Source: Diphasiastrum complanatum
Lineage: Eukaryota; Streptophyta; Lycopodiopsida; Lycopodiales; Lycopodiaceae
Reading direction: 5' to 3'
Length of the DNA: 64,000 nt
Assembly (NCBI GenBank): GCA_029204225.1
Contig: MU832244.1
Span: forward strand, 16,976 to 80,975
Part shown: in pieces, positions 53,087-64,000 of the stretch
Layout of the letters: each line of letters opens with the position of its first letter
How positions within the stretch are numbered: position 1 is the stretch's first letter
Notes under the pieces: generated by a model
What the model saw: only the letters and a program-made list of their open reading frames with translations
What the model was told of the DNA's origin: nothing
Databases searched by the model: none
Made by a program: the position numbers and the translations under genes

Positions 53087-53615
53087 TCTTTCTCTCTCTC
53101 CCTTTCTTTCTCATAAAAAGTATAAAAACATGCAATCCAATAACAATCAAATCCAACAATTAACAAGCACAATAAAAGCATGAGAGATGGAGGAAAAGTG
53201 TTAGAGAGCAAGGACATTCATCAATCCATTTCACAAGAGAACTAATCTGCTTTATTGAAATGAAGATATGTACATGTGTAGCAAACTCGAGTTGGTCTCT
53301 TTTTATAGTAGAGAGGAGGACCCTGGCCTCTGAATCCTATTGGTCCATTTCTGCCTCCCTAACTATTCAAATTTAAAAAAGAGTGGGAACCATCCAAAAT
53401 TGGAGGGAAACCCAACTTTATTCACTAGCTTGACATTTAGGCCCTGCGACATTAAAAGTCCCGCAAAAAGGCCTAAAGTCCTTTTATTGACTTTCTAATT
53501 AATCAAAAAACTATGTGATCATCGGGTTGGACTTACACACATAGGGTGCCAAGTCCCTCTCACTTATTAACTAGGGTTAGGGTAGTCTTGGAATCCGCAA
53601 ACCCTCCAATAGTAT
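53087..53615 (-). repeat. Gypsy 3' LTR (pair with 59925-60390)
   Basis: Shares long stretches with 59925-60390, for example ACTATGTGATCATC, GTTGGACTTACACAC and TTATTAACTAGGGTTAGGGT in the same order. On the minus strand it is preceded by the purine tract TTTGGTGGGGGA (about 53622-53633). Confidence 0.8.
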
Positions 53616-53683
53616 CCCCCACCAAAACTGGTGGCGGTTCCACGACACCTGCGAGATGCAGTTATTGTGGCCTTTTATTTGCT

Positions 53684-54517
53684 TCACGTCGAATTTTTAT
53701 TAAATGATACTACACCTTCTCCATGAAATCGAGTCGGGCAGTGTTGAAGTCTAAATTGTGCGGCAAAAGACAATGGTGGGCTCCGACAATCCACTTTGAA
53801 GTTGTCCAGGATGTGAATCGAAATTTTTAGGAGCCTCTTGGCACGGAAATCTAGCCACCGACAACTGATCCTTAATGCTCTCGGAGGCCATTGGCTTATT
53901 CGGATCGAATGCCAAAGGAGGAAGGCAATCATCCCATTGTGTTGCCACGGATGCCAATAGAGTCAAGTCTTTTGCAAAAAGCGTCGATTGCCTCACTGTC
54001 AGATCAGGAGAGTGTATATACTCCCGCTGGTATGCTTGGAGTGCCTGGTGGAAATCCACTGAAATTTTTCAACTATAAGATTGGTGGATGATTGGCCAGT
54101 TTGGCGTATGGATAGTAATTTTGTCCATGGAGAATTCCAAATCCTTCCACTTATTCATGCGGGGCATTGTAATAATATGGATCTGCGCACAATTGGCAAG
54201 GCCTGGGTACCAGATGCTATCCCTATGGCAACAAGGGCGGCCTTAGTCACGTGCACCTTGTGTGTGGCTCCGTGGAAAGTAATGTAAAACTTGGATTTCT
54301 CTTCCTTCCAAGTATTGAAGGCAAGAATGATAAAATCCATGTTGATTCTCCCTGAGAAGGCTCTCTCATGAATACCCATTGTAGTAAGCAGAGGCTCCGC
54401 AAGAGTCATCCACTGAGTGACAATGCTTGTGCTAGGAAGGACCATGATATTCATTGCAGATGGGACATCACAATGGATAGTGTAACGCGGCGACTGAGAC
54501 ATATCTATGGAAGACAT
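53684..54517 (-). pseudogene. Extra ORF downstream of gypsy integrase
   Basis: The first frame, from ATG 54517 (MSSIDMSQSPRYTIHCD) to 54155, ends at a TGA that overlaps an ATG (ATGA) of a second frame. That second frame has its own stop and then continues as FHQALQAYQREYIHSPDL to 53751. The position, between integrase and the 3' LTR, matches the extra ORFs of the plus-strand gypsy at 42.8-45.2 kb. The segment FYITFHGATHKVHVTKAALVAIGI recalls a helical domain common in plant gypsy accessory or gag-like proteins, but I cannot assign a family. Confidence 0.5.
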
Positions 54518-54712
54518 GATGGAAAAGGACAAAAACTGAAAGTAATAGGCACGAGTATATATCAAAAAATAGTATAGAAAGTTTTGAAGGCTTTGGTTGC
54601 TGGAAAAACTGGCAAGAGCTTCGCTAGCACAAGCGAGGAATGAATCGAATTCAGCCAACTTATAGGTGAATTTGGAGGGTCCATTACACAGAATACTAGT
54701 TTGGCTGATCAC

Positions 54713-55270
54713 TTCTGAACAAAAATTTGTAGGCTTGCTCAGTACTATGAAAATAGGCTATAAAAATCTCGGTGAAGGTTTTTGAGGTTTTGAAGCCATC
54801 CGGCGAACATTTTCCAAGTCTGACAAAGGATGAACCTTCGTCCAAGAGGATCCTTTGCCCAAGTACGGTCATAAATACATCTTTCAGGTTCTGAACCTAT
54901 AGCCAACCTAATTTTAACATTTTAAGACCATCTAGCATGTCAGCGAAGGTTTTTGAGGAGACTAAGGTGCTCGACGAAGGTTCCCAAAATGGCATATTGT
55001 GGATCATTCGCCTAACTCATAACCATGTACTTTTTTTGGAAAAGAACTTTCGCCCAAGTCAGTATAGATATATCTGAAGTGGATGTACAATCTGAAAGTT
55101 CAGCGTGATTTCATAAGTCATTGTCCATCAAAAATTATCTTTTTGGAAATACTTTCCTTCCTCTTTTTCCATTTTGATGACTTTTCTGACTTTTGCTCAT
55201 CAATCTTTTCTCATTTTTCTTTTCTTTTCTCCTTTCTTTTTTTTACCGTATTTTCCAAACAAAGTCAACG
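54713..55270 (-). other. Gypsy internal non-coding region
   Basis: Lies between integrase and the extra ORF of the minus-strand element. No coding signal seen. Confidence 0.4.
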
Positions 55271-55271
55271 A

Positions 55272-58200
55272 TTAAGTAGTGAAAACAAAAAATTGAAAAC
55301 AAATAAAAATAAAATCATTTGGATCTAGTGGAGCAGGTTGAACTGGCGGAACAGGTTGCCAAAGCTTGCGTAGTCGGCTACCATTCATGGGAGTATCAAA
55401 GCGTTTTCCATCCAACTGTTCAAGAATTATTGTTCCATAGTTTAGGATTTCCTTCACTTTATACAAGTCTTCACCAATAAACTTCAATTTCCTCTTGATT
55501 AGATTGGTTTTGTACATCAATGCTAGATCTCCTTCTTTCAGATCCTTTTTGTGTAAACGACGATCATGCCATGCCTTACGGTGGGCTTTCTCTGCTGCTA
55601 ACGCATGGACTGCCATCAATCTTGTTTCACATAATTTGTGCAAAGCTTCATGACGTAGTTGTAAAGACTTGTCATCATTTAACCGCTCTGTTGCTGCTAT
55701 GCGTAAAGATGGCATTAAAAATTCAATTGGCATGACAACATCTTGACCATAAACAAGTTGAAAGGGTGTTTGATCTGTACTACTCTTGTAAGCGGTTCTG
55801 AATGCCCATAATGCTGCATGCAGTTTATGTTCCCAATCAGACCGACTTGCTTCAACTGTTTTCATCATAATAGTGCAGAGAATCTTATTGGAAGATTCAG
55901 CTTGGCCATTCCCTCTGGGATAATATGGAGTACTAAATTTGTGTATAGCAAAAAAATCTTTCAGTAAACACTTTATCATTTGATTAACAAAGTGTGTACC
56001 CCGGTCACTGACAATCTCGATCGGACATCCAAATCTGAAAATAATATTTTCATAGAGAAACTTGGCCGTAGATTCCGCATCAGCAACTTTGGCCTCAATC
56101 CACTTGGTCATATAATCAGTTGCTACGATAATATATTGGGCTTGAGATCCTCGCAGGATAGGATGAATAGGACCAACATAATCCAGTCCCCATTTTTCAA
56201 ATGGCACTTGCGATAAAACCGAATGTAAGGGTTCATAGGCGTGTCTAGTAAGCCGTCATGCTCATTGGCAAACATCACATGTCTGAATAAAATTTTATGT
56301 GTCCTTATGAAGCGTAGGCCACCAACAACCTGATTGCAAAAGTTTGCGAATAGTAATATCTGTAGAGAAGTGTCCTCCGCCCATGCCATCATGTGAAAAC
56401 ATGATTAAATCTGGTATTTCATGCAGTAAAACACATCTATGTAGAATATTGTCTGATCCACGACGATACAATTGTCCTACAATCAATTGATAAGGTTGAG
56501 CCTTATGAATCAATTGTCTCTTCTGTACTTTTGTCAAAGAGTCATTCAGTTGTCCTAGCATCAGGTAATCAACAATATCCGCTGCCCACTTAGGTACTGC
56601 TTCTACATAGAATAATGCAGCATCTCGTAATTCATCATCCACCTCAGTATTAAGTGGTGCGGATTCTATTCGCGAAACGTGGTCCGCTAGATAATGTTGC
56701 TTCCCCTCTCGAACCACAATTCGAAAGTCAAATTCAATCAATAACAGTAACCATCTTGCAATACACCCAATATTGCACATCTTGTTTACCAAGTAAAGTA
56801 ACGGTTGGTGATCCGTATAAAATTCAAAGTGCGCTTCCATGAGGTCATGATGAAATTTTCGTACAGAAAACATCATGGCTACCGCTTCACGATCTGTTGT
56901 TGAATAGTTCTTCTCTGGATCTGTAAGCTGTCCGCTTGCAAATCGTATTGGATTGTCCTTATTATAGTCACCTTGTTGCGTCAAAACTGGTCCAATTGCA
57001 TATTTTACGACATCAGTGTAAACATGAAACTCAATCATCCAATCTGGAGAACGCAATATTGGTGCTGAAATTAATGTTTTTTTTAAAATTTTCAAAGGCT
57101 TCTAACGCCTCTACTGTCCAAATAGGAACAATAGTCAGTTTGTATATAGGTCTTGCTAAATCTGCAAAGAAGATAATAAAAATACGATAGTAGTTTGCAT
57201 GACCCATAAACACATAAACTCCACGAATTGTTGTTGGCGGTGACAATTCCACAATAGTCTTGATTTTAGAATAATCTGTGGCAATGCCATGTCTCGATAT
57301 CACATGCCCAAGCACAACTCCGTGGGAAATCCATATCTGGCATTTTTTTGGATTTAGGGAAATTTGATACTTGCGACATCTTTCAAATACTTTCTCTAAT
57401 TGATCCAGGTGGTCTATATCTGTACTATGGAATCCCAGGTCATCCAAGTAAATTTCAAGAAATTTTTGTAGATAATCTTTAAAAGCAAATTACATTACTC
57501 TTTGGAACAAACTTGGTGCATTACAGAGTCCAAACGACATTACTTTTTCAGCATAGGTGTCTCATTCTGTAGCAGAAGTTGTGTTGTGGCGATCTGCAGG
57601 TGCAATCTTGACTTGGTTGTAATCCAAAAAACTATAAGTTTCCGCTCCAGCAAGGCGGTCCAAAATGCTTTCAGTAAAAGGTAACGGAAAGTGATCCTTC
57701 TGCGTCACTTTGTTCAAGGCCTTGAGATTCACACAAATTCTCAATTTCCCATTCTTCTTAGGAACAATGACAATCGATGAAACCCATTCTGTATGCTCGA
57801 TCTCATAAATGAAATCGACGTCAAGCAGTCTCTGAAACTCTTTCTTTATCAGATCCGCAACATTAGGATTACAGTGATAGAACTTTGTAACCTTTGGAAC
57901 TGCATCAGGTACTAAGGTATGGTGTGTTCAATAACTGACATCGAAATACCCTTCAAATATTAATAAGTCCATGCAAAGCAATCTTGATACTTAATAAGTA
58001 ATGTTCGGAGTGCTTGAAACTGTTCAAGATTAAGTTGTGATCCAACTTGTACATTCTTTTCTGGTTCTCCTGGTTCAGCAAGATTCATAGCCTATGTCCT
58101 AGCTGGGCCATCGTAAACATCTTTCGATTCTAGCACATGTTCTTCGAGTTCACGATGTGCCTCGGGTAACATGATAACCACATCATCCAGTGTATAACAT

Positions 58201-58660
58201 TTAAAATGTTCGGGCATTTCATTTGGACTACATCTACTTGTTCTTTGTCAAAAGGACTTGTCTTGGATCTTCACTTAGTCTTTTTAGCAGGAATTGATCG
58301 TGGAGGTGATGACCTCTGAGAAGATAAACTCTTCTTCAAAGGTGCAGACTTCCTAGACGATGATGTCTTGCTAGAACTCTGTCTTGTAGAATAATCCTTG
58401 ACTTTTCCTTTGCCTTTATCCAATAAGGGTGGCACATTCTTTGAATCAATCTTTTGAGGAGGATTTTTCCCATTTTAGGACCGTATTATAATGTTGCTTT
58501 TGCTTGAATAGGTTTTTTGACTTCCAGACAATGGTTGGATCAGCTGTTTAAGTTTTGCATGCATTTGTTTTTGTCGCTCGGTTAGTTTTGTGTCTATTAT
58601 TTTCTTTTTGTTCACCCGAGGTTTTCTGGTATTTTGTTTGGGCGGCAAAACCATTTTCGA
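55272..58660 (-). pseudogene. Ty3/gypsy (Tat/Athila-like) Pol
   Basis: In minus-strand order: basic linker (58660-58250); RT with GKLRICVNLKALNKVTQKDH (57744), FLDYNQVKIAPADRH (the usual GFSGY is deleted to D-Y), IYLDDLGFHSTDIDHL (about 57440); RNase H with FHVYTDVVKYAIGPVLTQQ (57020) and YSTTDREAVAMMFSVRKF, TDHQPLLYLVNKM; zinc-binding GGGHFSTDITIRKLLQSGCW. Integrase follows with MPFEKWGLDYVGPIHP (56207), YIIVATDYMTKWIEAK, IEIVSDRGTHFVN and YYPRGNGQAESSNK, giving D, D and E, and a long clean 311-codon C-terminal frame. Frameshifts separate RT, RNase H and integrase, so it is inactive, but integrase is intact. Confidence 0.93.
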
Positions 58661-58692
58661 TTATAAATGCATTGATTTTTTGGAACCAGGTT

Positions 58693-59817
58693 CTAGGTGA
58701 CTATTTCAGTCCATAGAGAGCCTTGTGGATTTTGCACACAAGGTGTGGCTTGCCTTTCGATTTGTATCCCTCTAGCTGCGACATGTAGATCTTCAAGGAT
58801 CTGAGAGTGAGCGATGCATCCAAACACTCGGATATGCTTGAGTGATGGCTTCGATCCTGTCCATACCTCATGAGGTATTTTGCCATTCAAGGCCTTAGTG
58901 ATGGATCGATTTTGTAGATAGGCAGATGTAGTAACAGCTTCTGCCCAAATATTCTTTGGAAGAGAGGCATGGGCCAACATGCTTTTGGCATGAGGTATTT
59001 TGCCATTCAAGGCCTTAGTGATGGATCGATTTTGTAGATAGGCAGATCTAGTAATAGCTTCTGCCCAAATATTCTTTGGAAGAGAGGCATGGGCCAGCAT
59101 GCTTTGGCACTTTCAATGAGTGTCTGATTCTTCCTCTCAACTACACCATTGGACTGAGGAGAGTAGCTGGTTGTATACTATTGATGTATTCTGTTGGCCT
59201 TGCAGAACTCAAATTTTGTGGATGAGATGAGTTGCCTCCAAGTTGTACAACTCGACAGTGGGTGAACGACTTGTAATCCTTGAACCAGTCTTGATGGCGA
59301 GTCGTATGTTGCGTTGCTCCAAAGTCCAGATACCAAGAATTGATATCATGTTGTTCTCCTAGCTTGGTCATGAAAGTTTCTTCATCTTCCTCTTGTTGCT
59401 GGATCAAGTGACTGGTTGTAGCACTATGTGCTTGTTGTTGGAACTGCTTCTTCTTCTCATTGTTATATTTTAGAATTCGACAGTCCTTGATTTCATGCCC
59501 AGTCCTCTTATAGTATCTGAAGAATAGTTTTTGCATTGGTTGGAATGATGAAGAGTTTGAATTCGATCTTGAACCAAAATTTGATCTAGACTGCATGTTG
59601 CTCTTCTTGTTAGGATAAGATGACTTTGTAGATCTCTTTGATCTGAACTTCTGATTTTTTTACTATAGATCCTGAGGATCTGATCCTGAGCCTGAGGAGG
59701 ATGCAGTTCTTCTGATCTCCTCTTGTAGAAACATCGAAATTTCTCTTGATAGAGTGAGATGCTAATTGCCATGACCCAATTTTCATAGGCTTCAAGTAGA
59801 CTCGATAATAGAGTCAT
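58693..59817 (-). pseudogene. Copia gag-protease-integrase fragments inside the gypsy element
   Basis: Gag end ([16 protein letters not shown]) at 59817, a degenerate knuckle FFRYYKRTGHEIKDC, protease-like WYLDFGATQHTT (about 59330), then integrase pieces SMLAHASLPKNIWAEA and HEVWTGSKPSLKHIRVFGCI. The integrase part contains a 120-bp direct tandem duplication. The knuckle has lost its first two cysteines. It sits between the gypsy 5' LTR and gypsy pol, in the same orientation, where gypsy gag should be. Confidence 0.85.
58871..59109. repeat. 120-bp tandem duplication in copia integrase
   Basis: 58871-58990 and 58991-59109 are about 97 percent identical, starting TGAGGTATTTTGCC. The second copy lacks one T, shifting frame. 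Confidence 0.95.
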
Positions 59818-59821
59818 AAAA

Positions 59822-60390
<569 letters not shown>

Positions 60391-61365
60391 CTGTATATCC
60401 AATGCACATAATTTTAACTGATGATTCACAAATCATGTATCTTACAAGAAATTTAACTTAAAACAATCATTCCTGGTGAATCCTCTTCACACAGATCATT
60501 TTACCAAATAACTTCATCCAAGAGTAACCAACTAATCAATTTAATTGGCAATGATTCAAAAATCTCAAATGTCTAGGTGCAGAATTCAATTATACTAGTA
60601 TAACACCACATTTAGATGCTTATTCAAATCATCAATAAGTTAATCAATAAATCTTCCACAAAAAAATCCGTTAACTCTGCAATTATCAATTCCAACAATA
60701 CTTGAACACATGTTTATGTTACTTATTGGTTTAAGTGCACCAATTAAACCCAGTCATCAGGAATACATAGTAGATTCATACAAGATTAATCATGCACATA
60801 TGAGAATAATCACACCATGACCCAGTACATAAACACATTCTTATCTGACATATTCATCCAAAATTCACATGTGCTACTCACATAACTCACTGAGAATCTT
60901 GTAACTCAGCTATCACATAATTTCTAATTCTCATGAGTAAATAGCATATCTGGGAATTCTATGAGATGAATAACATATTCACTCTCACAAGTTTCCCAAC
61001 CCAACTTACCTCTTATTCAAAAAGTTCCAATTTGGTATCTTACTCTGGATTTATCCAAAATTACTTTTAGAAAATCACATTTTTATACCACAACTGGTTT
61101 CCAAAAAACTATGCAACAATAGATCTTCTGATAGAATTTTATCCACCCCTCTGTTTAAAGAAATTACCAATTTCTATAAGAGTTAACTGGAAAGATGACA
61201 TATGAAAATATCTAAATCCCTGAAAAGTGTTAAAAATTCACAATTCTAGCTTGACTAGTTTTGGTCATATGACTTGTAAATAGTTAGATGGTCATGATGT
61301 GGCTTGTCACACGTGCCAAATAGCATAGGATTCCATTCATAAGGATGTTCTCAAGTAGACCTAAG
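60391..61365. other. Spacer, no gene seen
   Basis: AT-rich DNA between the gypsy and the right-hand copia element; no domain or repeat recognised. Confidence 0.45.
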
Positions 61366-61910
61366 TGTTAGAACCTTTGGAATGAGTCCAAATTATGCTT
61401 AGATACAAGGGAGACAAAATAGGAGCTATTTTTGGTAATTTTTGCATTGTTGAGGGATCTCCAAGATTCCAACCCTAACTTGGTAGGGATGAAAGATCCA
61501 CCAAAATTAGCATTAGGGATAGGTTTAGGGGCTACTCATACCTGCCCAAAACCGTGATGGATCATGTATATATAGGTGATGATATCTCACCAAAATCAAT
61601 CAAGCAATTTCATGTTTTTTCTCTCATAATGGTGCAATTGCTCTCTATGTTCATAATTGTTTGAGTACTTGTGATTACTAATGATTATAGGATTGAATGT
61701 AGGTCTGGTGTACAGTACTCAGACTGTGGGAGGCCGTACTTTCACACGTGTGAAGCCTTCTTCAAGGATTTGGGCCATTTAGTGAGGTTCAAGCATAGAT
61801 TTTTGATGGATTTTGATGGTTCAACTTGTGCTAATCTTATGAAATCATAATCTATTGTTTCCCTCATCATTTCAAGTGTTTTAGGATCCTTATTTGCTGT
61901 AATTTTTACA
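61366..61910 (+). repeat. Copia 5' LTR
   Basis: Start TGTTAGAACC (preceded by CTAAG, a possible 5-bp target duplication) and end TTTTTACA directly before the primer-binding site. TATA box GTATATATAGG at about 61566-61576. The left boundary is inferred from the TG start and typical length. Confidence 0.6.
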
Positions 61911-61923
61911 TGGTATCAGAGCC
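61911..61923 (+). other. Primer-binding site (initiator tRNA-Met)
   Basis: TGGTATCAGAGCC directly follows the LTR; standard for copia elements. Confidence 0.92.
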
Positions 61924-62721
61924 TAAAGGCTGAAATGAGCTAAATCCTTGGTTTTCATTCAATTTGATTGCAATTTTTGATCTAAATCTTGTGTAGATTG
62001 GATCTTAGCATCTAGTATTGATTCTAGAACTCAAAGTGAGTCAAATACATTGGAGATTGGTGTTGTGTGACTTCATTTGCAGGTGTTTAGGTGTCTAAAA
62101 CCAGAGGCAAAGTTGAATTCAATTCACATTACCAAGATAACAAGTTTTGCTTGCTCCAAGCATTGATTTCTAAGCAAGTTTTGGAGGTGATTTCATAGAG
62201 GAGGCTTTCTAGCATTCAAGGAGAGGGAAGATCAGAGTTTTGGGGACTCTTCAAGGCTGTTCTAAGGTGTAGTAGACACCTCCTAAAGTGATTTAGGTTC
62301 AGTCCAACCATTGCTTGACTTATGCACCAAATTAGATCAATTTTTCATCAATTTTGATCATTTTTTGCTTGTGATTGGATAGTAGATTGTGTTGCATCCT
62401 CATTAAGTTCCATTTAGATCTTTTACAAGTGATTTTGGAAGTATATTAGGTTGCTGAAATTCACTCTTGATCAGATCATTTGGAAGCTTTAATGTTCTTT
62501 ATAGAAAGAGGGGCAATTCTACTAGTATTGTCTACTTCAATCAAGCAAGTGCATTGTTTCTAGTATTCTATGATTTGATTTTGTTAGAGATCATTCTTAG
62601 ATCTTTACAGGAAGTCTATTACTGATCTTTTCAGGTCCCTAAGAAGTGGGATAAGGTAGACCTTCAATCAAATCAATAGAAGTAACCTTCATTTGTGTCA
62701 AGTCCTTGATTAGGAGACTAT
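61924..62721 (+). other. Copia 5' untranslated leader
   Basis: 800 bp between primer-binding site and gag start, without coding signal; long leaders are common in plant copia elements. Confidence 0.6.
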
Positions 62722-64000
62722 ATGGCATCTATAAATGCATATCTTTTGGATACTAATGAAAGGCTCAACAAAACTAACTATTCCATATGGAAAGTTAGAA
62801 TGGAATCTATCATGATCGTGCAAGATCTGATGGAAATTGTAAATGGTAAGGAGGGTGAACCTATTCATCCTCAAGAAAAAGCCAAATACATCAAGAGGTG
62901 CAATGTTGCACTACATTGCATAAAAATGAATGTTGCAAATGAACTCTTAAGAGAGGTAGGAGATTGCACTTCAGCTCAAGATGCTTGGGAGACTTTGCAA
63001 AAGGTCTATGAATCCAAGAACTAGAATGTTAGCTTTGAAGAATCAAATCTATAGAAGCTATCAAAAGAAAGGAGAGAGTGCACATACTTTTGTCCTAAGA
63101 GTAAAGGAATTGAACAAAGAGCTAGCCTTTATAGGTGACCCTATCAAGGATGAAGAGCTTGTTCAACTCATATTGAATGGACTAAGCTTTGAATTTGACA
63201 ATTTGGTTCAGGGATATGCAATTATGGGTAAGCTACCCATACTTGAAGAACTCCAAGGCACACTCATGGCCGAGGAATCAAGAAGGAGCCAAATGCAAGA
63301 GAGGATGGATAGGCTTTCCATCCAAGGTGGAGATGACCAAGCTCTCTTCACCAAAGGCAAAGGCAAGTCCAAAGGCAAAGGATCAACATTCAAGAAGTCT
63401 ACAAAGCTTGAGGATCAAGAAGGACCCCCAAAGGCATCTCCATCAACTACCAAAGTCAAGAAGGACAAATCAAAGGTGAAGTGCTACTATTGTAGCAAGA
63501 TGGGGCATTATGCCTCGGAATGCTTCAAGAGGAAGCAAGATCAAAGCCAAGCCAACATGAGCAAAGAGGAGGAGGAGGAGAGTTCACATGAGGACTCTCT
63601 CATGATGTCCATATTTTCTTCAACAAACTTCAAAGGAGAAGATCCTTGGTGGATTGACTCGGGTGCTAGTTCACACATGACTAGTAAAAGGGAGTTTTTC
63701 TCTTCTCTCTTATCTTATGATGGACCTATAAAGTCTATCTATACAGCAAATGATGAAGCTTGTAAGATTGAAGGAGTTGGTAGCATTCCCCTTTGCTTAG
63801 GATCTTCCAAAAAGATCAACATAGAAGGTGTTTTGTACATTCCTACAATAACAAAGAATCTACTAAGTGTTGGCCAAATGGTAGACAATGGTTTCAATGT
63901 TGACTTTGCTTCAAATGAATGTTTCATCAAGAAGAAGGGTAAGATAGTGGCTAAGGGCACTAGACTTGGCAAACTTTATAAGCTGGATGCATTTGTGGAT
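62722..64000 (+). CDS. Copia gag-pol, 5' part, one frameshift, runs off the window
   Basis: Gag starts MASINAYLLDTNERLNKTNY and keeps frame to YESKN, where a stop is met at 63022-63024. From about 63020 the next frame (starting TRMLALKNQIYRSYQKKGES) stays open for the remaining 980 bp, so a single extra base near 63018 is the only defect. Domains: gag helices with VQLILNGLSFEFDNLV, zinc knuckle CYYCSKMGHYASEC (perfect CCHC), a Glu-rich linker, aspartic protease DSGASSHMT, and the pre-integrase LYIPTITKNLLSVGQ. This looks like a recently active copia element; RT and the 3' LTR are outside the window. Confidence 0.93.

Overview
The window looks like nuclear DNA of a land plant with a large, repeat-rich genome. 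Three kinds of evidence support this: host genes have GT-AG introns of 1.5 to 5.7 kb filled with mobile elements; Ty1/copia and Ty3/gypsy debris covers most of the sequence; and the two intact host genes I can rebuild belong to plant families. Long introns fit a fern, lycophyte or gymnosperm, but the species cannot be fixed from sequence alone.

Layout. 1-3.2 kb: decayed copia reverse transcriptase, RNase H scrap and LTR-like DNA. 3.4-4.9 kb: an inverted-motif repeat cluster and a GA microsatellite. 5.05-10.16 kb (+): an intact three-exon SEC14/CRAL-TRIO-like gene whose 4.1 kb intron holds LINE scraps and an antisense type-II NAD(P)H dehydrogenase fragment. 12.8-14.8 kb: chromovirus integrase-chromodomain (-) facing an opposed LTR (+). 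15.39-15.89 kb (+): an uninterrupted, strongly diverged CENH3-like histone H3 fold. 16.3-20.8 kb (-): two multi-exon genes of uncertain family; the upstream one looks like a DDE transposase with a zinc knuckle. 21.8-23.7 kb: copia LTR/primer-binding-site remnant and a MITE end.

24.30-39.20 kb (-): an intact six-exon OEP16-like (Tim17/PRAT family) envelope channel gene. I assembled it from exons of 84, 52, 32, 34, 68 and 159 nt whose splice phases all match. Its introns contain nested hAT-type MITEs (three with perfect 8-bp target-site duplications), a GC-rich insert, a LINE-like ORF, a minisatellite, a thioredoxin reductase pseudogene and foldback elements.

39.5-64 kb: dense retrotransposons. 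These are a chromovirus 3' end, a Tat/Athila-like gypsy (+) with extra ORFs after integrase, a gypsy RT-RNase H block (-), a copia gag-integrase (-), a gypsy element (-) bounded by two related LTRs and interrupted by copia sequence, and at the right edge the 5' part of a fairly young copia element (+).

The host genes do not form a pathway. The points of most interest are the CENH3-like reading frame, the MITE family whose TIRs and core are conserved while the subterminal palindromes differ from copy to copy, and the 16-21 kb transposase-like gene pair.
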